Below are positions 44,970-56,936 of a stretch of 64,000 bases of DNA, piece after piece. Made by a program: the position numbers and the translations under genes. The notes under the pieces are model-generated. The model was not told the DNA's origin and did not search any database. It saw nothing but the letters and a program-made list of their open reading frames with translations. Source of the stretch: Margaritispora aquatica (taxonomy: Eukaryota > Ascomycota > Leotiomycetes > Helotiales > Discinellaceae); contig VJWN01000025.1 in the NCBI GenBank assembly GCA_007644065.1, forward strand, positions 9,927-73,926, in the 5' to 3' direction. Within the stretch, counting starts at the first letter, position 1, and each line of letters opens with the position of its first letter.

Positions 44970-45416
44970 TCACTTTGTCTCCGCATCATCAGCAGCCTCT
45001 CCCACAGTGCGAACATAGCACAGAACCTTCCTCTCGATTCCTAAGTTCGTGCTCACCTCCGCCGGCTCCTTGAACGTAAACGGCGCACTACCAGGTGACA
45101 GTCCCTCGATATCCTTGTACGCTCTGCACTCGAAGTTCGAGACATCCAAGTTTCCTGTGTTGAGAACGGAGAGGATCGTGATCTCGGATAGAGCGCAACC
45201 GTTCCCGTCGTTCTTGTCGCAGGGTGCGAGTGAGGAGAGGACGTTGATAGGTATGGTGATGTTAGTGTATGTGTGGTCTGGTGAGAGGCCGTATGAAGTT
45301 TGAACTCGCATGGTTATGGTTGCTGGGTTGCGTTGACGGGGAGTGAGAGGTGTGGCGATGGTGAGAGTGGAAAGTGCGAGAGTCGAGAGTAGAGCTGAGA
45401 GGATGGAGGACTGCAT
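44970..45416 (-). CDS. Secreted protein of unknown function, 148 aa
   Basis: A single exon. Residues 1-21 are a signal peptide (SALLSTLALSTLTIATP), followed by TPRQR, a possible Kex2-like dibasic-type processing region. The mature part has four cysteines (in LAPCDKNDG, GCALSE, FECRAY and VLCYVR), which could form two disulfides, and one N-glycosylation sequon (NIT). Predicted beta-strand-like alternation suggests a small beta-sandwich. I recognise no family. It may be a secreted effector-like or wall-associated protein. Confidence 0.75.
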   Translation of the reverse strand: MQSSILSALLSTLALSTLTIATPLTPRQRNPATITMRVQTSYGLSPDHTYTNITIPINVLSSLAPCDKNDGNGCALSEITILSVLNTGNLDVSNFECRAYKDIEGLSPGSAPFTFKEPAEVSTNLGIERKVLCYVRTVGEAADDAETK

Positions 45417-46094
45417 TTTGATGTTTGTTGTTTTGGAAGTATGTAATTGCGAGTTAATGTTATGAATGGTAGGTTGCTTTTTGAAGTGGTGTGTTGGGTG
45501 GTATTATGATTGACTGTAGATATGTGATGATGAGATGAATTTTGAAAATATGTGGCGGATGATGGAATATAAGAACAAGCTTTGAGTGTGATTCTCTAAA
45601 CAACTAGACTATTCGCTCGTAAAGATTAGATGTGGTACGTAATATGCTACACATCATGCTCTCTCAAGGCAAAGTCAAAAAAGCCGAACGTTACATCCCT
45701 TGACGATCCCATTCTAGAACAAATACTGCGCAAATAGGAAGATATGATGACATTAAACGAGTCTGACATCATTCTGATCGAACAACCTCGTGATTTACGA
45801 GATCTTGTGTGGTACCTACATGTCACATGTTGTCAGATTTTGGACTGAGTGGCTCAAGCGAGGTGGTTCATTAGGTCTCTCAAAATAGATTGAGGCTCAG
45901 TGTAATAGTTGCAAAACTTCGCATTGAACACGATTGGCTGTTTCGGAACGAGATTTCGTGTGTTTGGATTGATTTGTATCGAAGAAGCTTGCGACCGCAA
46001 GGACATTAAGAAAGCAATAACCGAGATCTATTAAAAGGCTAGAAAAAGAGTCGAAAGGGTATCGAAAATCTATTTTGGTTCTCAAAATTCTATC
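45417..46094. other. Intergenic, no gene seen
   Basis: This 0.68 kb is upstream of the secreted-protein gene and downstream of the FAH-family gene, both minus-strand. No supported feature is seen. Confidence 0.4.
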
Positions 46095-47134
46095 CTATTT
46101 CTCTTCTTCGAAATTTGTGGCCAATGTTCCGATATATGGCAAAATCTCAACCGCAAATTGGTCGCCGTCTTTCAAGTACTCTTTTGGTTCGAAACTCAGT
46201 CCAACGCCAGCTGGTGTACCGGTCAAGATAATGGTACCTGGGAGGAGTGTTGTTCCTTGAGACAGAAAGGACACAATCTTTGGTACCGAGAAGATTAAGT
46301 CACTAGATGATGTTAGTGAAATGTTAAATGCAGGGACGATGAATTCTGCTTACTCGCAACCACATTCCTGTAACACCTTGCCGTTCTTCAACCCTCTAAC
46401 CTTCAATATGCCAGGATCTGGAATCAGTTCTTTTGAAACAATGAGAGGGCCTATAGGACATGCTCCATCGAATCCTTTGCTATAACACCATTGGCTTTGT
46501 GCAAACTGGCTTGCTCGACTACTGACATCGTTTGCAGCGGTATATCCAAGTACAAAGTCTAACGCATCTGCTTCTGATACATTCTTACATTTCTTGCCAA
46601 TCACGATGACAAGTTCCGACTCAAAGTCGCACGACTCATCTTTTAGCGTGTGCTTTGGAATGATAGTCGGTGCTGGATGTGGATCTGCAACAGAAGTGGA
46701 GGGCTTCAGAAAGACAACTGGGAGCTCTGGAATTGGCAGTTTGGTTTCGCGTGCGTGTTGGACATACTATGCTCGTTAGTTGGGACTTAGATCTTGCGAG
46801 GACTAACCCACATTTAATCCTATACATCTGATGGTGCCAACCTCGCTCTCGGCAAGGGGTGAAAGAAGTCTTTCGACCATTTCTTTCTTCCCGGTGGGAC
46901 TACCAGGGCTTAAGACAGAAGAGCCGCTGTAAACTTCGATCTCGACATCTTTCCCAGCTAACGTCGCTGCACCAACATCAAGAGTCTTGCTTACAGGCTG
47001 GCCGATGAGAATCTTGGTTGATGACTTTGATATGAAACGGGCTAGGCCTATACACATATGTTAGAGTGATCATCGATCAACTTGATAGGAGAGACAATCA
47101 AAGAAACTTACGGCCAAATGAAGGAATAGACATA
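46095..47134 (-). CDS. Fumarylacetoacetate hydrolase (FAH) family protein
   Basis: Four exons: 47113-47134, 46812-47047, 46354-46766, 46095-46302, giving 292 aa. FAH-fold hydrolases/isomerases/decarboxylases use Mg2+ or Mn2+ to break C-C bonds in acyl-pyruvate compounds. Family blocks: CIGLNYVQHARET (restored across intron 2), PELPVVFLKPSTS, CDFESELVIVIGKK (metal-binding Glu residues), GYTAANDVSSR, KGFDGACPIGPLIV and GTIILTGTPAGVG. The length and layout match the cytosolic or mitochondrial FAHD1/2-like group rather than the larger tyrosine-pathway FAH. The first coding exon is only 22 bp. Possible substrates are oxaloacetate, acylpyruvates or ring-cleavage products; the sequence cannot decide. 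Confidence 0.93.
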
Positions 47135-47562
47135 ATGAATGTTTTAGTCTGATGAACTTGATTTTGAGAAAAGGGAGGAAGTATCATGAGATGAAGTACA
47201 GTATATCAACACTTACATTCCAAAAGTTTCATGTCCACATCTCGGACTTATTGACTCGTCCGGCACATCTAAACGGCTGTATGGCCGGTGTTAGTGGAGC
47301 GAAGGGGAGCGGGGAACTCGGGGAGCTCGGCGTGGAGGGGCAGTCACATGACGACAATTCCCCACAACGATCTGCAGCATCTCACTCCGACGCCATCAAC
47401 CGTCACACACTTCCACACTTCTCCACGAACTCCACATGGACGTCCACCTGCTACATCGAACCACTATGTACCTAGAACAATGCACAAAAGAGCTTCATAT
47501 CCTACCTACATTTCCCCCTTTGATCCAATGTGACAATTCGCAAACTCTAACAAATAGAAACT
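47135..47562. promoter_or_regulatory. Divergent promoter region, FAH-family / DUF3500 genes
   Basis: The 428 bp between divergent start codons contains both promoters. Plus-strand frames inside it (47152-47475) show no domain. No specific site is called. Confidence 0.4.
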
Positions 47563-49000
47563 ATGGCAGCTCCAGTAAACTCCGGCCTCTTGCAGACCAG
47601 CGATCCCACCAAGCCTCGATCAGATGCCGCAGTGCCATTTCGCGACATTATACCATCCCCAACACATCCTCGAATAGCTGGGATTGAAAACCATGATGCA
47701 CTGAGTTGGTGCGAATCTAGAAGGCAGATTGAAGCTCCAGCTTGGTTGATTAATCGATTGGACAAGAAGAATTTGGAGACTCCATACAAAGGCTTTACCA
47801 CGGATGGAAAGGTGAGAGAAGGGCTGTACAATTATGCAGAGGACGAAGGTGCACCTACTGAGGAGGTCATTGCAAAGATCGAGGCATTGTTGGGTGTTTT
47901 GAGTGAGGAGCAAAAGACGGCTGTGCAGTTTGGGGATGTGACAGACGATGACTTTAGACTTTGGTCAAATCCAGAACTTTACATGAACCCAGGTATGTAT
48001 CCTTCGTGTTTCTGTCTGATTGTACTGACTCGGTTAGGTGGGCTACGTCTCGATGAATGTTTGCCTGAAGTTCAGAAGTCGATTCATGCATTACTTCGAG
48101 CATCATCCTCTGCCCAAGGATACGAGAAAATCCATGCATGTTGTCTTACAAACGACTTCCTCGGCCATTTAGTCAATGGCAGAAAGGTTCTTAATGAACA
48201 CTCTTATAACTTTCGCCTCTTTGGTACACCTTCGATGTTGAAGCCTTTTGGTTACACGTTCTTTGGTCATCACCTTTGCTTCAATGTCGTGTTTCTGGGA
48301 AAGAAGATGGTGATTGGACCAACTTTCATGGGAGCAGAGCCAGACAGAATAGACGAGGGACCACATGCAGGATTGCGATTATTCAGAACGGAAGAGCTAG
48401 AGAGCTTGAAACTCATGCAGGGTTTGCCCGCAGAGTTGCAGGATAAGGCAACTCTAAGTAAGGGAATGGATGGGAAGAGCTTGTCAGCCGATAGATGGAA
48501 TCCATTTGACGAGAGGCATCTTGGCGGAGCACGTCAGGACAACAGAATCTTGCCTTTTGGTGGGTCATTCCTTCTATCTCCATGAAAGCTGCTAACGAAA
48601 CCAGAGGGTTGCCCTGTGACAGAATTCCCAAAGGAAAGCCAGGATTTGGTGATCAAGCTTTTCCTAGCCTTTAACGAGTATTACCCAGAGGCTGTTCTTG
48701 CGCATAGGCTTGCACTCTTCAACAAGCACTTGAGTGAGACATACTTTGCATGGATTGGAGAATTTGGAGACGAAGATCCCTACTATTATCGTATTCATAG
48801 TCCAGTTGCATTCATGGAGTTGGATTTTCATTGTGGTAGTAAGTTCGAACCTGCAACCCATGTCCAATTTAATCTAAAACGCGATAGTTTTCTTGACAAA
48901 CACAACGCCCGCGAGATGCCATATTCACACAGTGAACAGAGTGCCTAACAGAGGTGACTACGGCAGAGCGTTATTAGAGTCTAATGGCTTCAAGAATTAG
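47563..49000 (+). CDS. DUF3500 family protein
   Basis: Four exons: 47563-47992, 48038-48559, 48605-48835, 48888-49000, giving 431 aa. The introns are all about 45-52 bp. The pattern fits DUF3500: a conserved NEHSYNFRLFGTPS block, PFGYTFFGHHLCFNVVFLG, PTFMGAEPDRIDEGPHAG, and near the C-terminus YYYRIHSPVAFMELDFHCG with the ending CHIHTVNRVPNRGDYG. Histidines in the HH and HxH pairs suggest a metal site. The family's reaction is unknown in bacteria and fungi. There is no signal peptide or membrane segment. The last exon, short and reached by a GTAGTA donor, carries the conserved HIHTVNR ending, which supports the model. Confidence 0.88.
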
Positions 49001-49610
49001 ATGTTGCAATTTCACTGTTGCCTTAGCCTGTTTTTGGTGTCTACGTTGCTATTTTGTATTATCGATTATTGAAGTATATCGTGATGCGAGAAGATTGCAA
49101 GAGTAATATTTCGTACTATCTCTTTGATCTCATTGTCGTCCTTCAATCCCCGCAATGTTGTTGGGGCTCTCCACGCCCCACACTGCATCCCCACAACCAG
49201 GACTACATGCGACTCCTGTTTTGAAATAATTCAGCTCGAATTGTACAAATGTAATTTTGACAGTTGTTTAATAAATTCATATTCTCCAAGCGGCTGGTTT
49301 ATCAAAAGGTAATGGATGGGAAATCTGTGAATTTGCATACTCCATTTAAATGCTGAGAACTTGCTATTCTAGCGGGGACGGTACCGCCCGAAACTAGCTC
49401 CGCATATTCACAACAAGTCCATTTAATATCACGTTCAGTCGAGTTTACTATAAAAGAATGAAACCTGATATATATTCACACGATCTAAAATATATACCAA
49501 GAATCCAACAACTGCAATATTAAATACTCAAAATTTCCTTTTCGGGAAATCTGATCATCTTTCGAACTCCAGCAACTACTTCGTATCACCAACATCCTCC
49601 CAATTATCAC
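49001..49610. other. Intergenic between convergent genes
   Basis: 0.6 kb between the DUF3500 and WSC genes. It is AT-rich in parts. No gene or RNA is seen. Confidence 0.4.
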
Positions 49611-50746
49611 CTACAACAGTGCCAACAATGCCAAAACACCTCCAACAAGTCCAAGTCCCTGGGCGCCGAACGAAGCAGCAGCATTTTTGAAGGTGTTGGA
49701 ACTTGGGGTAGCGGTAGGGCTAGGGGTAGCCTTGACTGAGCCGGTGGAAACGGAGGTGCTGTTTGCCACAACGACGGGCTTGGTAGCGCTGGTCATGGAA
49801 GAGGTCAAAGTGGTGTTCTTTCCAACGGGTGTGGTGTACATTGGGGAGGCAGAGGTAGTGGTAACCTCACCGACTGGACAGATGGTGATGCCGACGGAGA
49901 TGGTGGAGGTGACAACCCTGGCTGGGCAGTCGGTGATGGCTGGTGCACAGCTGGTAATGGTGAAGACCTTGGTCTGGTACAAGGTGGAAGTGCTGTACAT
50001 GGTTGAGCTAGCGCTGGTGGTGGTTGCGTCCGAGTTGTTCATGGCGGTTGGAGCTGCGGCGATGATGGATGAGGAAGAGGCGGTGGTGGTAGCTGATGCT
50101 CCTGCTGCGACCGAGGTGGACGTGGATCCGGAGACTGGGTCAGCACCTGCGGCTGGATCGGAGGGGGCGGTAGATGGAGTGGACACGGCTGTGGAGGTGG
50201 TAGCGGTGGAAGATGGAGTGGATGGCTGTTCAACGGGGTCTTCTTCAACGAATCCATATTCGTATCTGGAGTTGGAAGGTTAGTAATTGAATCATCTCCC
50301 AAGCTGGTAAAGGAATTCCTGGCTGACTTACACAGATACGTAGTAGTTAAGATCACGAGGTGAAGATCCACCATATCCTCCACAGATTTCAGACGCATCT
50401 CCCGGGCAAGCAGTGGCACAAAGGCTGTCGTCAACCGACTCCAAATCGTATTCGTTTCCACAGGAGCAGTTGCTGTCCATTGTTAATTTAGACCCACCCT
50501 GAACATACGAACAGATGAGACTTACACAACATCGAAAATGGCGAAATCGGTCCCAGCGGCGTCGCAAGCTGCGGTACATGTCTCAATGGTCATGGGTGTG
50601 GGCTCGGTGTGCTCCGTCAGCTCGAAGCCAGAGGCCAAGAAAGCATTTCTTGATTGGCATCCGGCGTAAGTATAGCCATTGTACTCCTTGGCTGCGGAGG
50701 TGACGGCGATGGTGGAGGCGAGTGCCAAGAGAGAGAGTTTGTACAT
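49611..50746 (-). CDS. GPI-anchored WSC-domain cell-surface protein
   Basis: Three exons: 50526-50746, 50332-50472, 49611-50265, giving 338 aa. Residues 1-19 are a signal peptide (SLLALASTIAVTSAA). Next is one WSC domain (about 22-120) with YTYAGCQS, TIETCTAACDAAG, NCSCGNEY and CPGDASEICGG, assembled over both introns. A Ser/Thr-rich stretch (over 150 residues) suits heavy O-mannosylation. The C-terminus is a hydrophobic GPI-attachment tail (LGLVGGVLALLALL) preceded by small residues. WSC domains bind carbohydrates, and yeast Wsc proteins sense wall stress. This one lacks a cytoplasmic tail, so it is more likely an anchored wall protein than a signalling sensor. Confidence 0.93.
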
Positions 50747-53146
50747 GATGGCTTCTGGTTTGCTAGTAAAATAAAGTGTATTTTGGTAATGGTTAATGAA
50801 CGAACGGCTTGGAAACGAGTGACAAGTGAGCGAACAGAAAATGCTAGAAGCAAGCGATTGAATGACAGAATGAATGAATGAATGTGGGTGAGTAAACAGA
50901 AGCTGGCTGATGCAAGGAAGGCCTTCTCTCGAGGACTGGATGTGTGCTATATAAAGGGAGGGAAAGGCACAAAAATGATTGATGTCTTGATTCCAGACGA
51001 GTCGAGTAAGGCGTTATGTTATGTCTCTGCTGGCATGCCGTGTCTCACACATTCCACTAGCCACGCGGTGTGAACCACCACCAGCAAACATTCACAAATC
51101 ACCCTGACCAATTCCTCCCTCTCCTGGCAGCAAGCGAGGTGGCTTCGTAGGGGTTAAGCTACACTTCCACTTCCACTTCCACTTCCACTCTCAGCTCGAA
51201 AGACATGATCTCGCCACAAACCACAAATCCGTTCGTACCGCTACTTCCCACGCAGGAGAGCAATTGTATCATTTGTAAATTGCCTGAATGCAGCGTGATG
51301 TAAGTCTTTCTGGATAAGGCCGTCGTTTTGTTTGTTTGGGGCATTTTGATTCAAGGACGAGAAAAGGAAAAGGAATATGGTCGTCAAAGTAATCTCCACT
51401 TTGATATGCCAAGCACCTTTTTCCGGCTCAATTGAGCACCCATTGAGCACGGGGGGTTGTGCGAACGCCGTTTTTTATGTAGTTCAGTTCAATTCGGTTC
51501 TCACTTCCCCTGAGTTGACTCAATTGTGATGGAAATGCTTGTGTGCAGCAAAAGCTTGTTTGTACTGTATTCTTCCAGGCTAGAAGTGCATCCATCCAGA
51601 CCGGGCTTTCTTTTTTTTTTGTACCTGGGGGGCTGACTACACTGGATTAGGAATTGTTTTGTCTGGGGAAGTTATTTATACAAGCGAAATGATGACTCGC
51701 ATTGACTGATCCGGATAAGGGGGATTCTTCCAACCAGTCTTGGATAGCTTCATTTTTCTATTTGATGTTTTTCATCTAAACTTGACTCAAGAGGAAACAT
51801 ACTGTTTCGACGCCATTTTCAGGAATCGTTCGTTTCTCGTGCCAAAGCGTTTGCAGCGGTGGACAAACCATACGTGCGAGAAGTCACATAATAATGGTTA
51901 ATTTTCATATACATGTATAACTCCCACGCATCCTCTTCGCCCTCAAATCTTCCTTCTCCGCCATTTGTCTCATCATGAAATTTAAAGGGGATGATCAGCT
52001 ATCCTCTCTTCGGTAGGAGAGAACATATCCGCCGTTTGAAGGCATGCTCTTCTTGATTCGTTCTCAACGTCTTGAACCACAGACGCAGAGGCTATTGAAA
52101 TCACCAATTTCTCGTCGAAAACAACATGACATGTCTGTAAAAAGCAATTCACTTACAATACCAACAGTATTATGTGGATGCGGACTTCACTCACGGAAGC
52201 TCAGACACGGGCAAAAGCAGTATAAGTTAATCTTTCTGGGTAAGCGATTGAACAAGTGAAGGGTGACAATTGTGAGTCTAATAGTTCTCATACTTTGATT
52301 CAACAGCCAGAGCATTTCATCAAGATTCTCACGAATTTATCCCTCACTGCCATATACCCTAAGTTATTACGTGGGGTCACCCCGCTCTCGTAATCTCCTC
52401 CGCAGAAACCGTTCTCTTGAGGTGTTTCCAGGCACAGTATCATAAAATTAGCTGCGGATGCAAATCCAACCTTTTCACTTGGGTCACTCGTTGATAAGAG
52501 AGCGCGGAGTGGAGAGATCATAATCTATGGATGGAACTCCTTAACTGTATCGTTCGCAATTCTCGGATCATCTCTGGTTTTGGATCTAGATATTACCTCA
52601 GGTACTTGCTTAGTCGCGTCGTGAACGAACTTGGAAGGTCAGAAGGTCTTAATATGGAAAGTATTGCTAGTGGCGGCACTCAATGTGTGGTCTACTACTA
52701 TAGATAACTCGGCCGTTCTTTTGAAGTGTTATATATATGAGGTCGCATTTCAGGTAGACCTTTCGACATCAATGGTAATTGGTCTCCTCTGTCACTTATT
52801 CTTTGAGTTCGATTGCAGTGACTTCTGGGGCCAGCCCATGCCCGTTAGGTCGGATAGGCTGGTATGCATTTGTCCTCTTTAGTATTTTCTGAATCAACCC
52901 TATATGTAAATCCTGCAGCGATGGCATAGAGGGGATTAACAAGGTAGAATTCACAGTACGATGTGTGATATCCACGAGGAGCTATGGTGATATCAATTCA
53001 TGTACAGGTTCTGCCTCCGCCTCTAGAAAATTATATAAAGCATGAGCTCCCATCTGCCTCATTGTATATCAAGACTCCGTCGCCAATTCGCTATCAAAAG
53101 AACACCCCTCAACTCATTTATTTACCCCATCTTCTAATCTCAAGCC
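50747..53146. other. 2.4 kb gene-free stretch
   Basis: This lies upstream of the WSC gene and beside the 3' end of the 53147 gene. It contains a CACTTC hexamer repeat (51162-51185) and scattered short frames (50882-51073, 51159-51450, 52044-52259, 52300-52521, 52631-52882) without domains. The 52300-52521 minus-strand frame reads more protein-like than the others but matches no family and has no clear splice partners. Confidence 0.4.
51162..51185 (+). repeat. (CACTTC)4 microsatellite
   Basis: Four perfect hexamers, followed by a partial fifth copy (CACT). Non-coding. Confidence 0.95.
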
Positions 53147-53944
53147 TCACCAAAGCAAAAACCCCTTCGTGAACCCACCCCTCGCCTCTCTCCTCATCCT
53201 CTCCCTCTCACCCAACACGCCCGCCAGCACCACCACCGCTCTCTCCCACTCATCTCCAAAGCTGCGCCGAAACTCCAGCTGTCCTCTCCGCGCCGTCCCA
53301 TCGACCGCCAGCGACAACACAGCGTGCACTTCCCCTACTTGACCATCGCCGTCGCTGTCCTGCAGAGAGATGAGCTTCCAGTCCGGGTTCACGAGGCTTG
53401 ATGTGGTGTTGGGGCTGAGAGACATGTGTTGCCATCTGAACTTGAGAGTGCGTGGTGGGGTGGGCGTGGTCGAGGTCGAAATTGAGTCGTAGGATGGAAG
53501 ATGCATCTTCGTCCTCCACGTGTCTGGAGCGTGGGCGATGGTCCAGATCCAATCTCCATTCTTCTCCTTTTGTAACTCGCTCCTCACGCTCACATTCCTT
53601 TTCCTCTTTTCACCACCACCACCATTTTCAACACTACTCAGGGCGTACAAGACAAGCTCGAGCTTCCCGGGTTCCAAATCGATGTTCTCGCATTTAGCGA
53701 TGGGCGTGGATTTAAATATGTGCGAAGGATTGGAGTAGAGCTCGCATGAGATCCGACCAGTGCGAGAGGAGAAGGATGCAAATTGGATGTTAAACAGAGC
53801 CGGGGAGTTGGGGTACTCAGTGAACTGGAGGCATGGAGATGTATTGAGGATATTTGAGAGTGCGAAATGAGAGGGCGATGAGAGGGTGAGTTCGCTGAGG
53901 GGATGGATTGGTTTTGATGTTGGTTGCGATTGTGAGGAGGACAT
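53147..53944 (-). CDS. Uncharacterised fungal protein, 265 aa
   Basis: A single exon. I choose ATG 53944 (MSSSQSQPTSKP), because the 19 codons upstream are unlike the rest and a Ser-rich start is natural. No known domain is recognised. The protein has FALSNILNTSPCLQF, a central WIWTIAHAPDTWRTKMHLP block and WKLISLQDSDGDGQVGEVHAVLSL. The last of these includes an acidic loop (DSDGDGQ) that could bind calcium but is not a full EF-hand. The C-terminus is Arg-rich and helical (GERERMRREARGGF). There is no signal peptide. The uninterrupted frame and protein-like composition support a real gene. Confidence 0.75.
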   Translation of the reverse strand: MSSSQSQPTSKPIHPLSELTLSSPSHFALSNILNTSPCLQFTEYPNSPALFNIQFASFSSRTGRISCELYSNPSHIFKSTPIAKCENIDLEPGKLELVLYALSSVENGGGGEKRKRNVSVRSELQKEKNGDWIWTIAHAPDTWRTKMHLPSYDSISTSTTPTPPRTLKFRWQHMSLSPNTTSSLVNPDWKLISLQDSDGDGQVGEVHAVLSLAVDGTARRGQLEFRRSFGDEWERAVVVLAGVLGERERMRREARGGFTKGFLLW

Positions 53945-55311
53945 GTTGGTGATTTGCTTGACAATGCAATCAACAATGATGTGTATTGGCGTTATAAACA
54001 CTAGTTTTATGCTATGATGTACAATATTTTGAAGCAGAGAGAGTAACCGGTGATTGTGATAATTAATGAGTGGAAAATACTAAGCGATACTGAAGAGAAA
54101 GCCTTGGTGGCTATGTCGTTGCTTGTGAGGCAGTATTGATGTGGCACAGCTTGTATCATGCTTGTCGATCCATACCTATAGTCCAAACGAAACTCCCAAC
54201 TCTCAACTTTATCATGAGAGGATTCCTTTGAAGCTTATTACTCCTTCTCGTCTTGACATTAACACTTGTCAAGTTGTATACGGAAAGAAATAAACACGGA
54301 TAACTTTGAAGTCTACGGAAATACTATATAGACTAAGGTAAGGTAAGGTAAGGTAAGGTAAGGTAAAGGTGAGATACTTCAGGTCGACAAAACAAGCTCT
54401 GAACGATAGGAAATGACTTGATCTTGATTCGACACCAAGGTACTTTGGAAGGTATTCATTTGGGGCAGGAATTTAACAATCTTGCTTTTGTTCTCCGGAT
54501 GCTCATCTCATCGGCTTTCTTTTACTTGCAAACCATCAATCGATCGAACAAAAGAAATATATATTATGCCCCTCTGCTCTACCCCTCTACACCCGCTAGA
54601 TACCTCTTGATAATACTGTAGAACATACAGTACTGTAAGGTATCTATCTTATCTTACCTGTAATCTCACTACTCACACAACTTCATCACAGGTCCAAATC
54701 TCCAGTGAACCAAGCCCCAACCAAGCCTAGGATCCGCCACCGCAATAACCTTAACCACCAAGCTCCTCTTCTAAGCATCCCAGGCGCCGATCCCCCAACC
54801 CAAAGCAGCAACGCTTGAACGGAAAGGTCTGGATCCGGGTCATTGTCAGAGCTGGTAGCACCACTGTACCACCCAGCTAAAGTGCCGTAGCAGAGAGCTG
54901 CCGTGCGATTGTGATTTGGAAGACCACATGGGAATCCACCGCCATGGCAGGCGAACGACGGTACACCATACTACAAAGGCTGCGAGGTCTGCTGCTCTAG
55001 AAGATGGAGATCTGCTGCGTGTACAGGGAGAGAATTGAAGTACTGGAGACGGGCACACTCTGAGACACGAACTTCAAGGGAGACGCGCGCATTCTCAAAC
55101 GAGGGAATCTTTGGAAGGGCAGGTATTAGGAATTGAAGGATAGCAAACGACACCACACGGTTCCAGATAAAAAACGACCGGTATCTCGTTGTCCGCGAAG
55201 ATCGACGAGCAGATCAATTGATAGCGCGACGGTCAAACCCTGGTGACGATATATCCAGTACCATCTCGTCGAAATCTACGAAGACAACCCCAAAACACAT
55301 CTATAACCACA
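53945..55311. other. Intergenic, 1.4 kb, no gene supported
   Basis: This lies between divergent genes. It contains a TAAGG pentamer repeat (annotated) and short frames on both strands at 54418-54621 and 54846-55156 that show no domain. It should hold both promoters. Confidence 0.4.
54334..54363 (+). repeat. (TAAGG)6 microsatellite
   Basis: Six perfect tandem TAAGG pentamers followed by one expanded copy (TAAAGG), in non-coding DNA. Confidence 0.95.
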
Positions 55312-56067
55312 ATGCTCTGCCAAAACCGAATAGAAGGCTTCGTAAGTCCCTCCCCTCTGTTCTCTAAAGACGAACACTAACACAAATCCCAGGGCCCATC
55401 CTCCTCCATCTCCTCGCCATTTCCAACATCCTGCTTCGTCGACACCATACTCCTCCCTCTGCCCGTATGGATCGCCCTCGCTCCCCTCCCAATCCTCTAC
55501 TTCCTCACGCGCACCTACAATAAAATACATTTCAACCCGTCGACCATTCATCTGCGCCATCCCCAATCGGCATTCACCCAGAAACGGAAATGCCTTACCG
55601 CAACGAGCGTCATCTACTACGTCCTCATCATCGCCAACATCCTGATGCAAACACTTGAGATTGTGCGTCTCGAACTCCTAGGTGTGGGAATCGGTCTCCA
55701 GCCTTTCGTGTACGTCGGTCTACTGCTTGGCGGGATGCTGCATTGGACAAGGGGTTTTGAGTCGAGGATCAAAGGATGGGAGGGCATCAATGCCGTGGTT
55801 TGGGTGGGTGGGATAGCGATGTCTGTCGTTCAAGCCATTGGGCTGTCAAAAGAGGGTATGGACAAGGGAAAGGGAGGGAAATACCCAGTTTCGGATCAAG
55901 TCATCGATGTAGCTGTCATGGCGGGCGTGTATGCTGCTATTGCAGGACTGGAGGTTGTGCTAGCTGTGTGGAGAAGTAGGAGGGAACAGGCGCTCGTGAA
56001 GGAAGAGGAGGTCGCTGATCGGAGTGAGTTTGCTGATTTGGACTCAGGGAAGGGGGTGTCGCCTTGA
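55312..56067 (+). CDS. Small polytopic membrane protein, ABC-transporter TMD0-like
   Basis: Exons 55312-55341 and 55393-56067 (51 bp intron, GTAAGT to CCCAG) give 234 aa. There are five hydrophobic segments: PLPVWIALAPLPILYFL (about 30-48), SVIYYVLIIANILMQ (about 85-100), a segment around LQPFVYVGLLLGGML (about 115-130), AVVWVGGIAMSVVQ and VAVMAGVYAAIAGLEVVLAVW, followed by a charged C-terminal tail (RSRREQALVKEEE). Five helices with a cytosolic tail resemble the TMD0 region that precedes the core of MRP-type ABC transporters, but no ATPase follows. It may be a stand-alone protein of unknown role. The first exon is just 10 codons. Confidence 0.7.
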
Positions 56068-56936
56068 TCTACAGCTTTGGCATTTGCTGCGCAAGAGAGT
56101 ACCAGCAAACAGGAGGAGGATATTTGCATGGATTTTGGCGTTGAGGAGGAATGGATTCGGATACCCCTGTGCGATATATAGCCCACGAATCCAAGGGCAT
56201 ATTTTGATCTATTCTAAACTTCTTAACTTGGCGGTTGTAATGGTAAAACTCATTGGATCTTCACTATCTTGCACTGTGGGTAATAAGCTGCAAGTTTTGC
56301 ATCACACTCGCTTCGACATCATCTGGTTGAAGTAAAACCCATCTCCACTCCCCGTTCGACATCAATATATCCATCTATCAATCCATTTATACATCTCTCA
56401 CCTTCGTGCTCTGTGCTTGCCATTCTCACCTTCTTTCATTGCAATTGCAGACCTTCACATCTCGCTTCTTAGAAGTATCCATCCATGTGACTGCACCTCG
56501 ATCATGTCAAGTCGAGAATCAATACCTATCTATGTATTCATTCATTCATTCAAATCAGTTTATAACTCCTCACTTACCTTGCGTCATACAAACTACAAAT
56601 CACGGCCTCTCGCTTCTATATCTGCTTTTGCTTTCTTCCGTTCTCTCTTTCCGACATATCCAAGTGTATATATCTTATGCATTATTTAGCCTCCCTCTTG
56701 CGCGTTCCCTCGCTTATCTTACTTGTTCTCACCACTCCTCACCTCATTCAAAACCATACACTATATAGGTGGTCACTAGACAAGACGACGAGAGAGCACC
56801 TCAGTTGAAAGGAGACGAAGAAAAGAGGTGTGCATCATGTCTCAACAAGCGAGGTAACATTCAGTGCCCATCTAACGCTAAAGAGCAAGCAGAATTCCAC
56901 CAATACATCTACTTTCCAACGCCTCCCCCTGCTTAT
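56068..56936. other. Intergenic between convergent genes, no gene supported
   Basis: 0.87 kb. Overlapping plus-strand frames at 56406-56768 are Ser/Leu/His-rich from a pyrimidine-rich sequence and match nothing. Confidence 0.4.

Noticed and set aside
52300..52521. 73-codon minus-strand frame in the 2.4 kb spacer
   Set aside because: Composition is protein-like, but there is no domain, no splice partner and no signal peptide; insufficient support.
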